DNA from: Aurelia coerulea
Lineage: Eukaryota > Cnidaria > Scyphozoa > Semaeostomeae > Ulmaridae
Reading direction: 5' to 3'
Length of the DNA: 64,000 nt
Assembly: GCA_039566865.1 (NCBI GenBank)
Contig: CM076955.1
Coordinates: forward strand, 11,733,001 to 11,797,000
The position numbers were made by a program, and so were the translations under genes. Under the pieces are notes generated by a model. It saw nothing but the letters and a program-made list of their open reading frames with translations. It was not told the origin of the DNA and searched no databases. Of this stretch, positions 1 through 14,429 are shown piece after piece. Within the stretch, counting starts at the first letter, position 1. Each line of letters starts with the position of its first letter.

Positions 1-1202
1 TAAAATTAAGGTTGCTGCAGCACTAATATAGTGCTATAAAAGAAGTAACTGGCAGAACTAAAGTTGTAAAGAACGATGAGTGCAATACTGTTTATAATAT
101 AAATTGTAGCTAATAAAGTACGTTAATCCACACTTTTTGTGTTTTATTTTGATTTCTTCGAGAAAATAAATATTTAATTAATCGATATTTGTTTATGCAG
201 TAAAGCTAAAGTGGGACTAAAGAAAAAACTAATGTCTATAGTAATGTTTCCAAGAATAGTTGCTGCAGCACTAATATAGTGCTATAAAAGAAGTAACTGG
301 CAGAACTAAAGTTTTAAAGAACGATGAGTACAATACTGTTTATAATATAAATTGTAGCTACTAAAGTACGTTAATCCACACTTTTTGTGTTTATATTTTG
401 TTTTCTTTGAGAAAATAAATATTTAATTTATCGATGTTTGTTTATGCAGTAAAGCTAAAATGTAATTAAAATTAAGGTTGCTGCAGCACTAATATAGTGC
501 TATAAAAGAAGTAACTGGCAGAACTAAAGTTGTAAAGAACGATGAGTGCAATACTGTTTATAATATAAATTGTAGCTACTAAAGTACGTTAATCCACACA
601 TTTTGTGTTTATATTTTTTTTTTGAGAAAATAAACATTCAATTAATCGATGTTTGTTATGCAGTAAAGTTTATTTTATGCAGTAAAAATGTAATTAAAAT
701 TAAGGTTGCTGCAGAACTAATATAGTGCTATAAAAGAAGTAACTGGCAGAACTAAAGTTGTAAAGAACGATGAGTGCAATACTGTTTATAATATAAATTG
801 TAGCTACTAAAGTACGTTAATCCACACTTTTTGTGTTTTTATTTTGTTTTCTTTGAGAAAATAAACTTTTAATTAACCGATGTTTGTTTATGCAGTAAAG
901 CTAAAATGAGACTAAAGAAAAAGCTAATGTCTATAGTAATAATTCCAAGAATGGTTGCTGCGAAACTAATATAGTGCTATAAAAGAAGTTACTGGTAGAA
1001 CTAAAGTTTTGAAGGACGATGAGTGCAATACTCCTTATAATATAAATTTTAGCTACTAAAGTACATTAATCCCCATTTTTTGTGTTTAAATTTTGTTTTC
1101 TCTCAGAAAATAAACATTTAATTAATCGATGTTTGTTTATGAAGTAAAGCTAAAATGAGACGAAAGAAAAAACTAATGTCTATAGTAATGTTTCCAAGAA
1201 TG

Positions 1203-1450
1203 GTTGCTGCAGCACTAATATAGTGCTATAAAAGAAGTAACTGGCAGAACTAAAGTTGTAAAGAACGATGAGTGCAATACTCTTTATAATATAAATTGTA
1301 GCTACTAAAGTACGTTAATCCACACTTTTTGTGTTTTATTTTGTTTTCTTTGAGAAAATAAACTTTTAATTAACCGATGTTTGTTTATGCAGTAAAGCTA
1401 AAATGAGACTAAAGAAAAAACTAATGTCTATAGTAATGTTTCCAAGAATG
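1203..1450 (+). repeat. Representative long monomer (248 bp)
   Basis: This is a reference example of the long monomer. In order it holds an inverted repeat (1211-1227), TATAAAAG (1227-1234), an ATG opening an 8-codon frame (1268-1294), a CACACTTTTTGTG stretch with weak dyad symmetry, an AATAAA hexamer (1357-1362), a TTAATTAACCGATG segment, and the tail GAGACTAAAG...TTCCAAGAATG that marks the long class. The register chosen is arbitrary because the array is continuous. Confidence 0.9.
1211..1234 (+). promoter_or_regulatory. Inverted repeat plus TATA-like box (example; recurs in many monomers)
   Basis: AGCACT (1211-1216) and AGTGCT (1222-1227) are perfect reverse complements around the 5-base spacer AATAT. 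The second arm runs straight into TATAAAAG (1227-1234), a good match to the eukaryotic TATA-box consensus. The arrangement is preserved in most monomers that start GCAGCAC. A variant (GCTGCACTAATGTAGTGCT near 15,005 and 16,470) keeps most of the arms while the spacer changes. It is lost in the GCGAAAC and GCACAAATATAGGG types. Promoter function is inference; the dyad and the TATA-like string are directly visible. Confidence 0.45.
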
Positions 1451-1674
1451 GTTGCTGCAGCACTAATATAGTGCTATAAAAGAAGTAACTGGCAGAACTA
1501 AAGTGGTAAAGAACGATGAGTACAATACTCTTTATAATATAAATTGTAGCTACTAAAGTACGTTAATCCACACTTTTTGTGTTTATATTTTGTTTTCTTT
1601 GAGAAAATAAACATTTAATTAATCGATGTTTGTTTATGCAGTAAAGCTAAAATATAATTAAAATTCCAAGAAAG

Positions 1675-1892
1675 GTTGCTGCAGCACTAATATAGTGCTA
1701 TAAAAGAAGTAACTGGCAGAACTAAAGTTGTAAAGAACGATGAGTGCAATACTGTTTATAATATAAATTGTAGCTACTAAAGTACGTTAATCCACACTTT
1801 TTGTGTTTATATTTTGTTTTTTTTGAGAAAATAAACATTCAATTAATCGATGTTTGTTTATGCAGTAAAGCTAAAATGTAATTAAAATTAAG
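1675..1892 (+). repeat. Representative short monomer (218 bp)
   Basis: This is a reference example of the short monomer. It matches the long form up to GTAAAGCTAAAATG. It then has TAATTAAAATTAAG in place of the roughly 45-bp tail of the long form, making it about 30 bp shorter. Several short monomers stand next to each other here (starts 1675, 1893, 2111). The short class is also found singly throughout the array, including as GTAATTAAAGTTAAGAGTGCTG in block B. Confidence 0.88.
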
Positions 1893-4800
1893 GTTGCTGC
1901 AGCACTAATATAGTGCTATAAAAGAAGTAACTGGCAGAACTAAAGTTGTAAAGAACGATGAGTGCAATACTGTTTATAATATAAATTGTAGCTACTAAAG
2001 TACGTTAATCCACACTTTTTGTGTTTATATTTTGTTTTCTTTGAGAAAATAAATATTTAATTAATCGATGTTTGTTTATGCAGTAAAGCTAAAATGTAAT
2101 TGAAATTAAGGTTGCTGCAGCACTAATATAGTGCTATAAAAGAAGTAACTGGCAGAACTAAAGTTGTAAAGAACGATGAGTGCAATACTGTTTATAATAT
2201 AAATTGTAGCTACTAAAGTACGTTAATCCACACATTTTGTGTTTATATTTGGTTTTTTTTTTGAGAAAATAAACATTCAATTAATCGATGTTTGTTTATG
2301 CAGTAAAGATAAAATGTAATTAAAATTAAGGTTGCTGCAGAACTAATATAGTGCTATAAAAGAAGTAACTGGCAGAACTAAAGTTGTAAAGAACGATGAG
2401 TGCAATACTGTTTATAATATAAATTGTAGCTACTAAAGTACGTTAATCCACACTTTTTGTGTTTTTATTTTGTTTTCTTTGAGAAAATAAACTTTTAATT
2501 AACCGATGTTTGTTTATGCAGTAAAGCTAAAATGAGACTAAAGAAAAAGCTAATGTCTATAGTAATAATTCCAAGAATGGTTGCTGCGAAACTAATATAG
2601 TGCTATAAAAGAAGTTACTGGTAGAACTAAAGTTTTGAAGGACGATGAGTGCTATACTCCTTAAAATATAAATTTTAGCTACTAAAGTACATTAATCCCC
2701 ATTTTTTGTGTTTAAATTTTGTTTTCTCTCAGAAAATAAACATTTAATTAATCGATGTTTGTTTAGAAGTAAAGCTAAAATGAGACGAAAGAAAAAACTA
2801 ATGTCTATAGTAATGTTTCCAAGAATGGTTGCTGCAGCACTAATATAGTGCTATAAAAGAAGTAACTGGCAGAACTAAAGTTGTAAAGAACGATGAGTGC
2901 AATACCGTTTATAATATAAATTGTAGCTACTAAAGTACGTTAATCCACACTTTTTGTGCTTTTATTTTGTTTTCTTTGAGAAAATAAACTTTTAATTAAC
3001 CGATGTTTGTTTATGCAGTAAAGCTAAAATGAGACTAAAGAAAAAGCTAATGTCTATAGTAATAATTCCAAGAATGGTTGCTGCGAAACTAATATAGTGC
3101 TATAAAAGAAGTTACTGATAGAACTAAAGTTTTGAAGGACGATGAGTGCAATACTCCTTATAATATAAATTTTAGCTACTAAAGTACGTTAATCCCCATT
3201 TTTTGTGTTTAAATTTTGTTTTCTCTTGAGAAAATAAACATTTAATTAATCGATGTTTGTTTATGCAGTAAAGCTAAAATGAGACTAAAGAAAAAACTAA
3301 TGTCTATGTTAATGTTTCCAAGAATGTTGCTGCAGCACTAATATAGTGCTATAAAAGAAGTAACTGGCAGAACTAAAGTTGTAAAGAACGATGAGTGCAA
3401 TACTGTTTATAATAAAAATTGTAGCTACTAAAGTACGTTAATCCACACTTTTTGTGTTTTTATTTTGTTTTCTTTCAGAAAATAAACTTTTAATTAACCG
3501 ATGTTTGTTTATGCAGTAAAGCTAAAATGAGACTAAAGAAAAAGCTAATGTCTATAGTAATAATTCCAAGAATGGTTGCTGCGAAACTAATATAGTGCTA
3601 TAAAAGAAGTAACTGGCAGAGCTAATGTTTTAAAGAACGATGAGTACAATACTCTTTATAATATAAATTGTAGCTACTAAAGTACGTTAATCAACACTTT
3701 TTGTGTTTATATTTTGTTTTCTTTGAGAAAATAAACTTTTAATTAACCGATGTTTGTTTATGCAGTAAAGCTAGAATGAGACTAAAGAAAAAACTAATGT
3801 CTATAGTAATGTTTCCAAGAATGCTTGCTGCAGCACTAATATAGTGCTATAAAAGAAGTAACTGGCAGAACTAAAGTTTTAAAGAACGATGTGTACAATA
3901 CTCTTTATAATATAAATTGTAGCTAATAATAATTGTAGCTAATACGTTAATCCACACTTTTTGTGTTTTATTTTGTTTTCTTTGAGAAAATAAACTTTTA
4001 ATTAATCGATGTTTGTTTATGAAGTAAAGCTAAAATGAAAGTAAAGAAAAAACTAATGTCTATAGTAATGTTTCCAAGAATGGTTGCTGCAGCATTAATA
4101 TAGTGCTATAAAAGAAGTAACTGGTAGAACTAAAGTTGTAAAGAACGATGAGTGCAATACTGTTTATAATATAAATTGTAGCTACTAAAGTACGTTAATC
4201 CACACTTTTTGTGTTTATATTTTGTTTTCTTTGAGAAAATAAACATTCAATTAATCGATGTTTGTTTATGCAGTAAAGATAAAATGTAATTAAAATTAAG
4301 GTTGCTGCAGCACTAATATAGTGCTATAAAAGAAGTAACTGGCAGAACTAAAGTTGTAAAGAACGATGAGTGCAATACTGTTTATAATATAAATTGTAGC
4401 TAATAAAGTACGTTAATCCACACTTTTTGTGTTTTTATTTTGTTTTCTTTGAGAAAATAAATATTTAATTAATCGATGTTTGTTTATGCAGTAAAGCTAA
4501 AATGAGACTAAAGAAAAAACTAATGTCTATAGTAATGTTTCCAAGAATAGTTGCTGCAGCACTAATATAGTGCTATAAAAGAAGTAACTGGCAGAACTAA
4601 AGTTTTAAAGAACGATGAGTGCAATACTGTTTATAATATAAATTGTAGCTACTAAAGTACGTTAATCCACACTTTTTGTGTTTATATTTTGTTTTCTTTG
4701 AGAAAATAAATATTTAATTAATCGATGTTTGTTTATGCAGTAAAGCTAAAATGTAATTAAAATTAAGGTTGCTTCAGCACTAATATAGTGCTATAAAAGA

Positions 4801-7800
4801 AGTAGCTGGCAGAACTAAAGTTGTAAAGAACGATGAGTGCAATACTGTTTATAATATAAATTGTAGCTACTAAAGTACGTTAATCCACACATTTTGTGTT
4901 TATATTTTTTGAGAAAATAAACATTCAATTAATCGATGTTTGTTTATGCAGTAAAGATAAAATGTAATTAAAATTAAGGTTGCTGCAGAACTAATATAGT
5001 GCTATAAAAGAAGTAACTGGCAGAACTAAAGTTGTAAAGAACGATGAGTGCAATACTGTTTATAATATAAATTGTAGCTACTAAAGTACGTTAATCCACA
5101 CTTTTTGTGTTTTTATTTTGTTTTCTATTAGAAAATAAACTTTTAATTAACCGATGTTTGTTTATGCAGTAAAGCTAAAATGAGACTAAAGAAAAAGCTA
5201 ATGTCTATAGTAATAATTCCAAGAATGGTTGCTGCAGAAACTAATATAGTGCTATAAAAGAAGTTACTGGTAGAACTAAAGTTTTGAAGGACGATGAGTG
5301 CAATACTCCTTATAATATAAATTTTAGCTACTAAAGTACATTAATCCCCATTTTTTGTGTTTAAATTTTGTTTTCTCTCAGAAAATAAACATTTAATTAA
5401 TCGATGTTTGTTTATGAAGTAAAGCTAAAATGAGACGAAAAAAAAACTAATGTCTATAGTAATGTTTCCAAGAATGGTTGCTGCAGCACTAATATAGTGC
5501 TATAAAAGAAGTAACTGGCAGAACTAAAGTTGTAAAGAACGATGAGTGCAATACCGTTTATAATATAAATTGTAGCTACTAAAGTACGTTAATCCACACT
5601 TTTTGTGTTTTTATTTTGTTTTCTTTGAGAAAATAAACTTTTAATTAACCGATGTTTGTTTATGCAGTAAAGCTAAAATGAGACTAAAGAAAAAGCTAAT
5701 GTCTATAGTAATAATTCCAAGAATGGTTGCTGCGAAACTAATATAGTGCTATAAAAGAAGTTACTGATAGAACTAAAGTTTTGAAGGACGATGAGTGCAA
5801 TACTCCTTATAATATAAATTTTAGCTACTAAAGTACGTTAATCCCCATTTTTTGTGTTTAAATTTTGTTTTCTCTCAGAAAATAAACATTTAATTAATCG
5901 ATGTTTGTTTATGCAGTAAAGCTAAAATGAGACTAAAGAAAAAACTAATGTCTATAGTAATGTTTCCAAGAATGGTTGCTGCAGCACTAATATAGTGCTA
6001 TAAAAGAAGTAACTGGCAGAACTAAAGTTTTAAAGAACGATGAGTGCAATACTCGTTTATAATATAAATTGTAGCTACTAAAGTACGTTAATCCACACTT
6101 TTTGTGTTTATATTTTGTTTTCTTTGAGAAAATAAACATTTAATTAATCGATGTTTGTTTATGCAGTAAAGCTAAAATGAATAAAGAAAAAACTAATGTC
6201 TATAAATTAAGGTTGCTGCTGCACTAATATAGTGCTATAAAAGAAGTAACTGGCAGAACTAAAGTTGTAAAGAACGATGAGTGCAATACTGTTTATAATA
6301 TAAATTGTAGCTACTAAAGTACGTTAATCCACACTTTTTGTGTTTTTATTTTGTTTTCTTTGAGAAAATAAACTTTTAATTAACCGATGTTTGTTTATGC
6401 AGTAAAGCTAAAATGAGACTAAAGAAAAAGCTAATGTCTATAGTAATAATTCCAAGAATGGTTGCTGCGAAGCTAATATAGTGCTATAAAAGAAGTAACT
6501 GGCAGAACTAAAGTTTTAAAGAACGATGAGTACAATACTCTTTATAATATAAATTGTAGCTAATAAAGTACGTTAATCAACCCTTTTTGTGTTTATATTT
6601 TGTTTTCTTTGAGAAAATAAACTTTTAATTAACCGATGTTTGTTTATGCAGTAAAGCTAGAATGAGACTAAAGAAAAAACTAATGTCTATAGTAATGTTT
6701 CCAAGAATGGTTGCTGCAGCACTAATATAGTGCTATAAAAGAAGTAACTGGCAGAACTAAAGTTTTAAAGAACGATGTGTACAATACTCTTTATAATATA
6801 AATTGTAGCTAATAAAGTACGTTAATCCACACTTTTTGTGTTTTATTTTGTTTTCTTTGAGAAAATAAACTTTTAATTAATCGATGTTTGTTTATGAAGT
6901 AAAGCTAAAATGAAAGTAAAGAAAAAACTAATGTCTATAGTAATGTTTCCAAGAATGGTTGCTGCAGCATTAATATAGTGCTATAAAAGAAGTAACTGGT
7001 AGAACTAAAGTTGTAAAGAACGATGAGTGCAATACTGTTTATAATATAAATTGTAGCTACTAAAGTACGTTAATCCACACATTTTGTGTTTATATTTTGT
7101 TTTTTTTGAGAAAATAAACATTCAATTAATCGATGTTTGTTTATGCAGTAAAGATAAAATGTAATTAAAATTAAGGTTGCTGCAGCACTAATATAGTGCT
7201 ATAAAAGAAGTAACTGGCAGAACTAAAGTTGTAAAGAACGATGAGTGCAATACTCTTTATAATATAAATTGTAGCTACTAAAGTACGTTAATCCACACTT
7301 TTTGTGTTTATATTTTGTTTTCTTTGAGAAAATAAATATTTAATTAATCGATATTTGTTTATGCAGTAAAGCTAAAGTGGGACTAAAGAAAAAACTAATG
7401 TCTATAGTAATGTTTCCAAGAATAGTTGCTGCAGCACTAATATAGTGCTATAAAAGAAGTAACTGGCAGAACTAAAGTTTTAAAGAACGATGAGTACAAT
7501 ACTGTTTATAATATAAATTGTAGCTACTAAAGTACGTTAATCCACACTTTTTGTGTTTATATTTTGTTTTCTTTGAGAAAATAAACATTTAATTAATCGA
7601 TGTTTGTTTATGCAGTAAAGCTAAAATGTAATTAAAATTAAGGTTGCTGCAGCACTAATATAGTGCTATAAAAGAAGTAACTGGCAGAACTAAAGTTGTA
7701 AAGAACGATGAGTGCAATACTGTTTATAATATAAATTGTAGCTACTAAAGTACGTTAATCCACACATTTTGTGTTTATATTTTGTTTTCTTTGAGAAAAT

Positions 7801-10800
7801 AAACATTTAATTAATCGATGTTTGTTTATGCAGTAAAGATAAAATGTAATTAAAATTAAGGTTGCTGCAGCACTAATATAGTGCTATAAAAGAAGTAACT
7901 GGCAGAACTAAAGTTGTAAAGAACGATGAGTGCAATACTGTTTATAATATAAATTGTAGCTACTAAAGTACGTTAATCCACACTTTTTGTGTTTTTATTT
8001 TGTTTTCTTTGAGAAAATAAACTTTTAATTAACCGATGTTTGTTTATGCAGTAAAGCTAAAATGAGACTAAAGAAAAAACTAATGTCTATAGTAATGTTT
8101 CCAAGAATGGTTGCTGCAGCACTAATATAGTGCTATAAAAGAAGTAACTGGCAGAACTAAAGTTTTAAAGAACGATGAGTGCAATACTCTTTATAATATA
8201 AATTTTAGCTACTAAAGTACGTTAATCCCCATTTTTTGTGTTTATATTTTGTTTTCTCTCAGAAAATAAACATTTAATTAATCGATGTTTGTTTATGAAG
8301 TAAAGCTAAAATGAGACTAAAGAAAAAACTAATGTCTATAGTAATGTTTCCAAGAATGGTTGCTGCAGCACTAATATAGTGCTATAAAAGAAGTAACTGG
8401 CAGAACTAAAGTTTTAAAGAACGATGAGTGCAATACTCTTTATAATATAAATTGTAGCTACTAAAGTACGTTAATCCACACTTTTTGTGTTTATATTTTG
8501 TTTTCTTTGAGAAAATAAACTTTTAATTAACCGATGTTTGTTTATGCAGTAAAGCTAAAATGAGACTAAAGAAAAAGCTAATGTCTATAGTAATAATTCC
8601 AAGAATGGTTGCTGCGCACTAATATAGTGCTATAAAAGAAGTTACTGGCAGAACTAAAGTTTTGAAGAACGATGAGTGCAATACTCGTTTATAATATAAA
8701 TTTAGCTACTAAAGTACGTTAATCCACACTTTTTTGTGTTTATATTTTGTTTTCTTTGAGAAAATAAACTTTTAATTAACCGATGTTTGTTTATGCAGTA
8801 AAGCTAAAATGAGACTAAAGAAAAAGCTAATGTCTATAGTAATAATTCCAAGAATGGTTGCTGCGAAACTAATATAGTGCTATAAAAGAAGTTACTGATA
8901 GAACTAAAGTTTTGAAGGACGATGAGTGCAATACTCCTTATAATATAAATTTTAGCTACTAAAGTACGTTAATCCCCATTTTTTGTGTTTAAATTTTGTT
9001 TTCTCTTAGAAAATAAACATTTAATTAATCGATGTTTGTTTATGAAGTAAAGCTAAAATGAGACGAAAGAAAAAACTAATGTCTATAGTAATGTTTCCAA
9101 GAATAGTTGCTGCAGCACTAATATAGTGCTATCAAAGAAGTAACTGGCAGAACTAAAGTTTTAAAGAACGATGAGTACAATACCCTTTTTAATATAAATT
9201 GCAGCTACTAAAGTACGTTAATCCACACTTTTTGTGTTTATATTTTGTTTTCTTTGAGAAAATAAATATTTAATTAATCGATATTTGTTTATGCAGTAAA
9301 GCTAAAGTGAGACTAAAGAAAAAACTAATGTCTATAGTAATGTTTCCAAGAATGGTTGCTGCAGCACTAATATAGTGCTATAAAAGAAGTAACTGGCAGA
9401 ACTAAAGTGGTAAAGAACGATGAGTGCAATACCGTTTATAATATAAATTGTAGCTACTAAAGTACGTTAATCCACACTTTTTGTGTTTATATTTTGTTTT
9501 CTTTGAGAAAATAAACATTTAATTAATCGATGTTTGTTTATGAAGTAAAGCTAAAATGAGAAGTAAAGAAAAAACTAATGTCTATAGTAATGTTTCCAAG
9601 AATGGTTGCTGCAGCACTAATATAGTGCTATAAAAGAAGTAACTGGCAGAACTAAAGTTTTAAAGAACGATGAGTGCAATACTCTTTATAATATAAATTG
9701 TAGCTACTAAAGTACGTTAATCCCCATTTTTTGTGTTTAAATTTTGTTTTCTCTCAGAAAATAAACATTTAATTAATCGATGTTTGTTTATGAAGTAAAG
9801 CTAAAATGAGACGAAAAAAAAAACTAATGTCTATAGTAATGTTTCCAAGAATGGTTGCTGCAGCACTAATATAGTGCTATAAAAGAAGTAACTGGCAGAA
9901 CTAAAGTTTTAAAGAACGATGAGTGCAATACTCTTTATAATATAAATTGTAGCTACTAAAGTACGTTAATCCACACTTTTTGTGTTTATATTTTGTTTTC
10001 TTTGAGAAAATAAACTTTTAATTAACCGATGTTTGTTTATGCAGTAAAGCTAAAATGAGACTAAAGAAAAAGCTAATGTCTATAGTAATAATTCCAAGAA
10101 TGGTTGCTGCGAAACTAATATAGTGCTATAAAAGAAGTTACTGGTAGAACTAAAGTTTTGAAGGACGATGAGTGCAATACTCTTTATAATATAAATTTTA
10201 GCTACTAAAGTACGTTAATCCCCATTTTTTGTGTTTAAATTTTGTTTTCTCTCAGAAAATAAACATTTAATTAATCGATGTTTGTTTATGAAGTAAAGCT
10301 AAAATGAGACGAAAGAAAAAACTAATGTCTATAGTAATGTTTCCAAGAATGGTTGCTGCAGCACTAATATAGTGCTATAAAAGAAGTAACTGGCAGAACT
10401 AAAGTTGTAAAGAACGATGAGTGCAATACCGTTTATAATATAAATTGTAGCTACTAAAGTACGTTAATCCACACTTTTTGTGTTTATATTTTGTTTTCTT
10501 TGAGAAAATAAACTTTTAATTAACCGATGTTTGTTTATGCAGTAAAGCTAAAATGAGACTAAAGAAAAAGCTAATGTCTATAGTAATAATTCCAAGAATG
10601 GTTGCTGCAGAAACTAATATAGTGCTATAAAAGAAGTTACTGGCAGAACTAAAGTTTTGAAGAACGATGAGTGCAATACTCTTTATAATATAAATTTTAG
10701 CTACTAAAGTACGTTAATCCACATTTTTTGTGTTTATATTTTGTTTTCTTTGAGAAAATAAACATTTAATTAATCGATGTTTGTTTATGCAGTAAAGCTA

Positions 10801-13800
10801 AAATGAGACTAAAGAAAAAACTAATGTCTATAGTAATGTTTCCAAGAATGGTTGCTGCAGCACTAATATAGTGCTATAAAAGAAGTAACTGGCAGAACTA
10901 AAGTTGTAAAGAACGATGAGTGCAATACTGTTTATAATATAAATTGTAGCTACTAAAGTACGTTAATCCACACTTTTTGTGTTTATATTTTGTTTTCTTT
11001 GAGAAAATAAATATTTAATTAATCGATGTTTGTTTATGCAGTAAAGCTAAAATGAGACTAAAGAAAAAGCTAATGTCTATAGTAATAATTCAAAGAATGG
11101 TTGCTGCGAAACTAATATAGTTCTATAAAAGAAGTTACTGTTAGAACTAAAGTTTTAAAGAACGATGAGTGCAATACTCTTTATAATATAAATTGTAGCT
11201 ACTAAAGTACGTTAATCCCCATTTTTTGTGTTTATATTTTGTTTTCTCTCAGAAAATAAACATTTAATTAATCGATGTTTGTTTATGAAGTAAAGCTAAA
11301 ATGAGACTAAAAAAAAACTAATGTCTATAGTAATGTTTCCAAGAATGGTTGCTGCAGCACTAATATAGTGCTATAAAAGAAGTAACTGGCAGAACTAAAG
11401 TTGTAAAGAACGATGAGTGCAATACTGTTTATAATATAAATTGTAGCTACTAAAGTACGTTAATCCACACTTTTTGTGTTTATATTTTGTTTTCTTTGAG
11501 AAAATAAACATTTAATTAATCGATGTTTGTTTATGCAGTAAAGCTAAAATGTAATTAAAATTAAGGTTGCTGCAGCACTAATATAGTGCTATAAAAGAAG
11601 TAACTGGTAGAACTAAAGTTGTAAAGAACGATGAGTTCAATACTGTTTATAATATAAATTGTAGCTACTAAAGTACGTTAATCCACACTTTTTGTGTTTA
11701 TATTTTGTTTTCTTTGAGAAAATAAACTTTTAATTAACCGATGTTTGTTTATGCAGTAAAGCTAAAATGAGACTAAAGAAAAAGCTAATGTCTATAGTAA
11801 TAATTCCAAGAATGGTTGCTGCGAAACTAATATAGTGCTATAAAAGAAGTAACTGGCAGAACTAAAGTTTTAAAGAACGATGAGTACAATACTCTTTATA
11901 ATATTAATTGTAGCTAATAAAGTACGTTAATCAACCCTTTTTGTGTTTATATTTTGTTTTCTTTGAGAAAATTAACTTTTAATTAAGCGATCCTTGTTTA
12001 TGCAGTAAAGCTAGAATGAGACTAAAGAAAAAACTAATGTCTATAGTAATGTTTCCAAGAATGCTTGCTGCAGCACTAATATAGTGCTATAAAAGAAATA
12101 ACTGGCAGAACTAAAGTTTTAAAGAACGATGTGTACAATACTCTTTATAATATATATTGTAGCTAATAAAGTACCTTAATCCACACTTTTTGTGTTTTAT
12201 TTTGTTTTCTTTGAGAAAATAAACATTTAATTAATCGATGTTTGTTTATGAAGTAAAGCTAAAATAGAAGTAAAGAAAAAACTAATGTCTATGGTAATGT
12301 TTCCAAGAATGGTTGCTGCAGCATTAATATAGTGCTATAAAAGAAGTAACTGGCAGAACTAAAGTTGTAAAGAACGATGAGTGCAATACTGTTTATAATA
12401 TAAATTGTAGCTACTAAAGTACGTTAATCCACACATTTTGTGTTTATATTTTGTTTTTTTTGAGAAAATAAACATTCAATTAATCGATGTTTGTTTATGC
12501 AGTAAAGGCTAAAATGTAATTAAAATTAAGGTTGCTGCAGCACTAATATAGTGCTATAAAAGAAGTAACTGGCAGAACTAAAGTTTTAAAGAACGATGAG
12601 TGCAATACTGTTTATAATATAAATTGTAGCTAATAAAGTACGTTAATCCACACTTTTTGTGTTTATATTTTGTTTTCTTTGAGAAAATAAACTTTTAATT
12701 AACCGATGTTTGTTTATGCAGTAAAGCTAAAATGAGACTAAAGAAAAACTAATGTCTATAGTAATAATTCCAAGAATGGTTGCTGCAGCACTAATATAGT
12801 GCTATAAAAGAAGTAACTGGCAGAACTAAAGTTTTAAAGAACGATGAGTGCAATACTCTTTATAATATAAATTGTAGCTACTAAAGTACGTTAATCCACA
12901 CTTTTTGTGTTTATATTTTGTTTTCTTTGAGAAAATAAACTTTTAATTAACCGATGTTTGTTTATGCAGTAAAGCTAAAATGAGACTAAAGAAAAAGCTA
13001 ATGTCTATAGTAATAATTCCAAGAATGGTTGCTGCGAAACTAATATAGTGCTATAAAAGAAGTTACTGATAGAACTAAAGTTTTGAAGGACGATGAGTGC
13101 AATACTCTTTATAATATAAATTTTAGCTACTAAAGTACGTTAATCCACCATTTTTTTGTGTTAAAATTTTGCTTTCTCTTAGAAAATAAACATTTAATTA
13201 ATCGATGTTTGTTTAGAAGTAAAGCTAAAATGAGACGATAAAGAAAAAACTAATGTCTATAGTAATGTTTCCAAGAATAGTTGCTGCAGCACTAATATAG
13301 TGCTATAAAAGAAGTAACTGGCAGAACTAAAGTTTTAAAGAACGATGAGTACAATACCCTTTATAATATAAATTGCAGCTACTAAAGTACGTTAATCCAC
13401 ACTTTTTGTGTTTATATTTTGTTTTCTTTGAGAAAATAAACATTTAATTAATCGATGTTTGTTTATGCAGTAAAGCTAAAATGAGACTAAAGAAAAAGCT
13501 AATGTCTATAGTAATAATTCCAAGAATGGTTGCTGCGCACTAATATAGTGCTATAAAAGAAGTAACTGGCAGAACTAAAGTTTTAAAGAACGATGAGTAC
13601 AATACTCTTTATAATATAAATTGTAGCTAATAAAGTACGTTAATCAACCCATTTTGTGTTTATATTTTGTTTTCCTTGAGAAAATAAACTTTTAATTAAC
13701 CGATGTTTGTTTATGCAGTAAAGCTAGAATGAGACTAAAGAAAAAACTAATGTCTATAGTAATGTTTCCAAGAATGGTTGCTGCAGCACTAATATAGTGC

Positions 13801-14429
13801 TATAAAAGAAGTAACTGGCAGAACTAAAGTTTTAAAGAACGATGTGTACAATACTCTTTATAATATAAATTGTAGCTAATAATAATTGTAGCTAATACGT
13901 TAATCCACACTTTTTGTGTTTTATTTTGTTTTCTTTGAGAAAATAAACTTTTAATTAATCGATGTTTGTTTATGAAGTAAAGCTAAAATGAAACTAAAGA
14001 AAAAACTAATGTCTATAGTAATGTTTCCAAGAATGGTTGCTGCAGCACTAATATAGTGCTATAAAAGAAGTAACTGGCAGAACTAAAGTTTTAAAGAACG
14101 ATGAGTGCAATACTCTTTATAATATAAATTGTAGCTACTAAAGTACGTTAATCCACACTTTTTGTGTTTATATTTTGTTTTCTTTGAGAAAATAAACATT
14201 TAATTAATCGATGTTTGTTTATGCAGTAAAGCTAAAGTGAGACTAAAGAAAAAACTAATGTCTATAGTAATGTTTCCAAGAATGGTTGCTGCAGCACTAA
14301 TATAGTGCTATAAAAGAAGTAACTGGCAGAACTAAAGTTTTAAAGAACGATGAGTGCAATACTCCTTATAATATAAATTTTAGCTACTAAAGTACGTTAA
14401 TCCACACTTTTTGTGTTTATATTTTGTTT

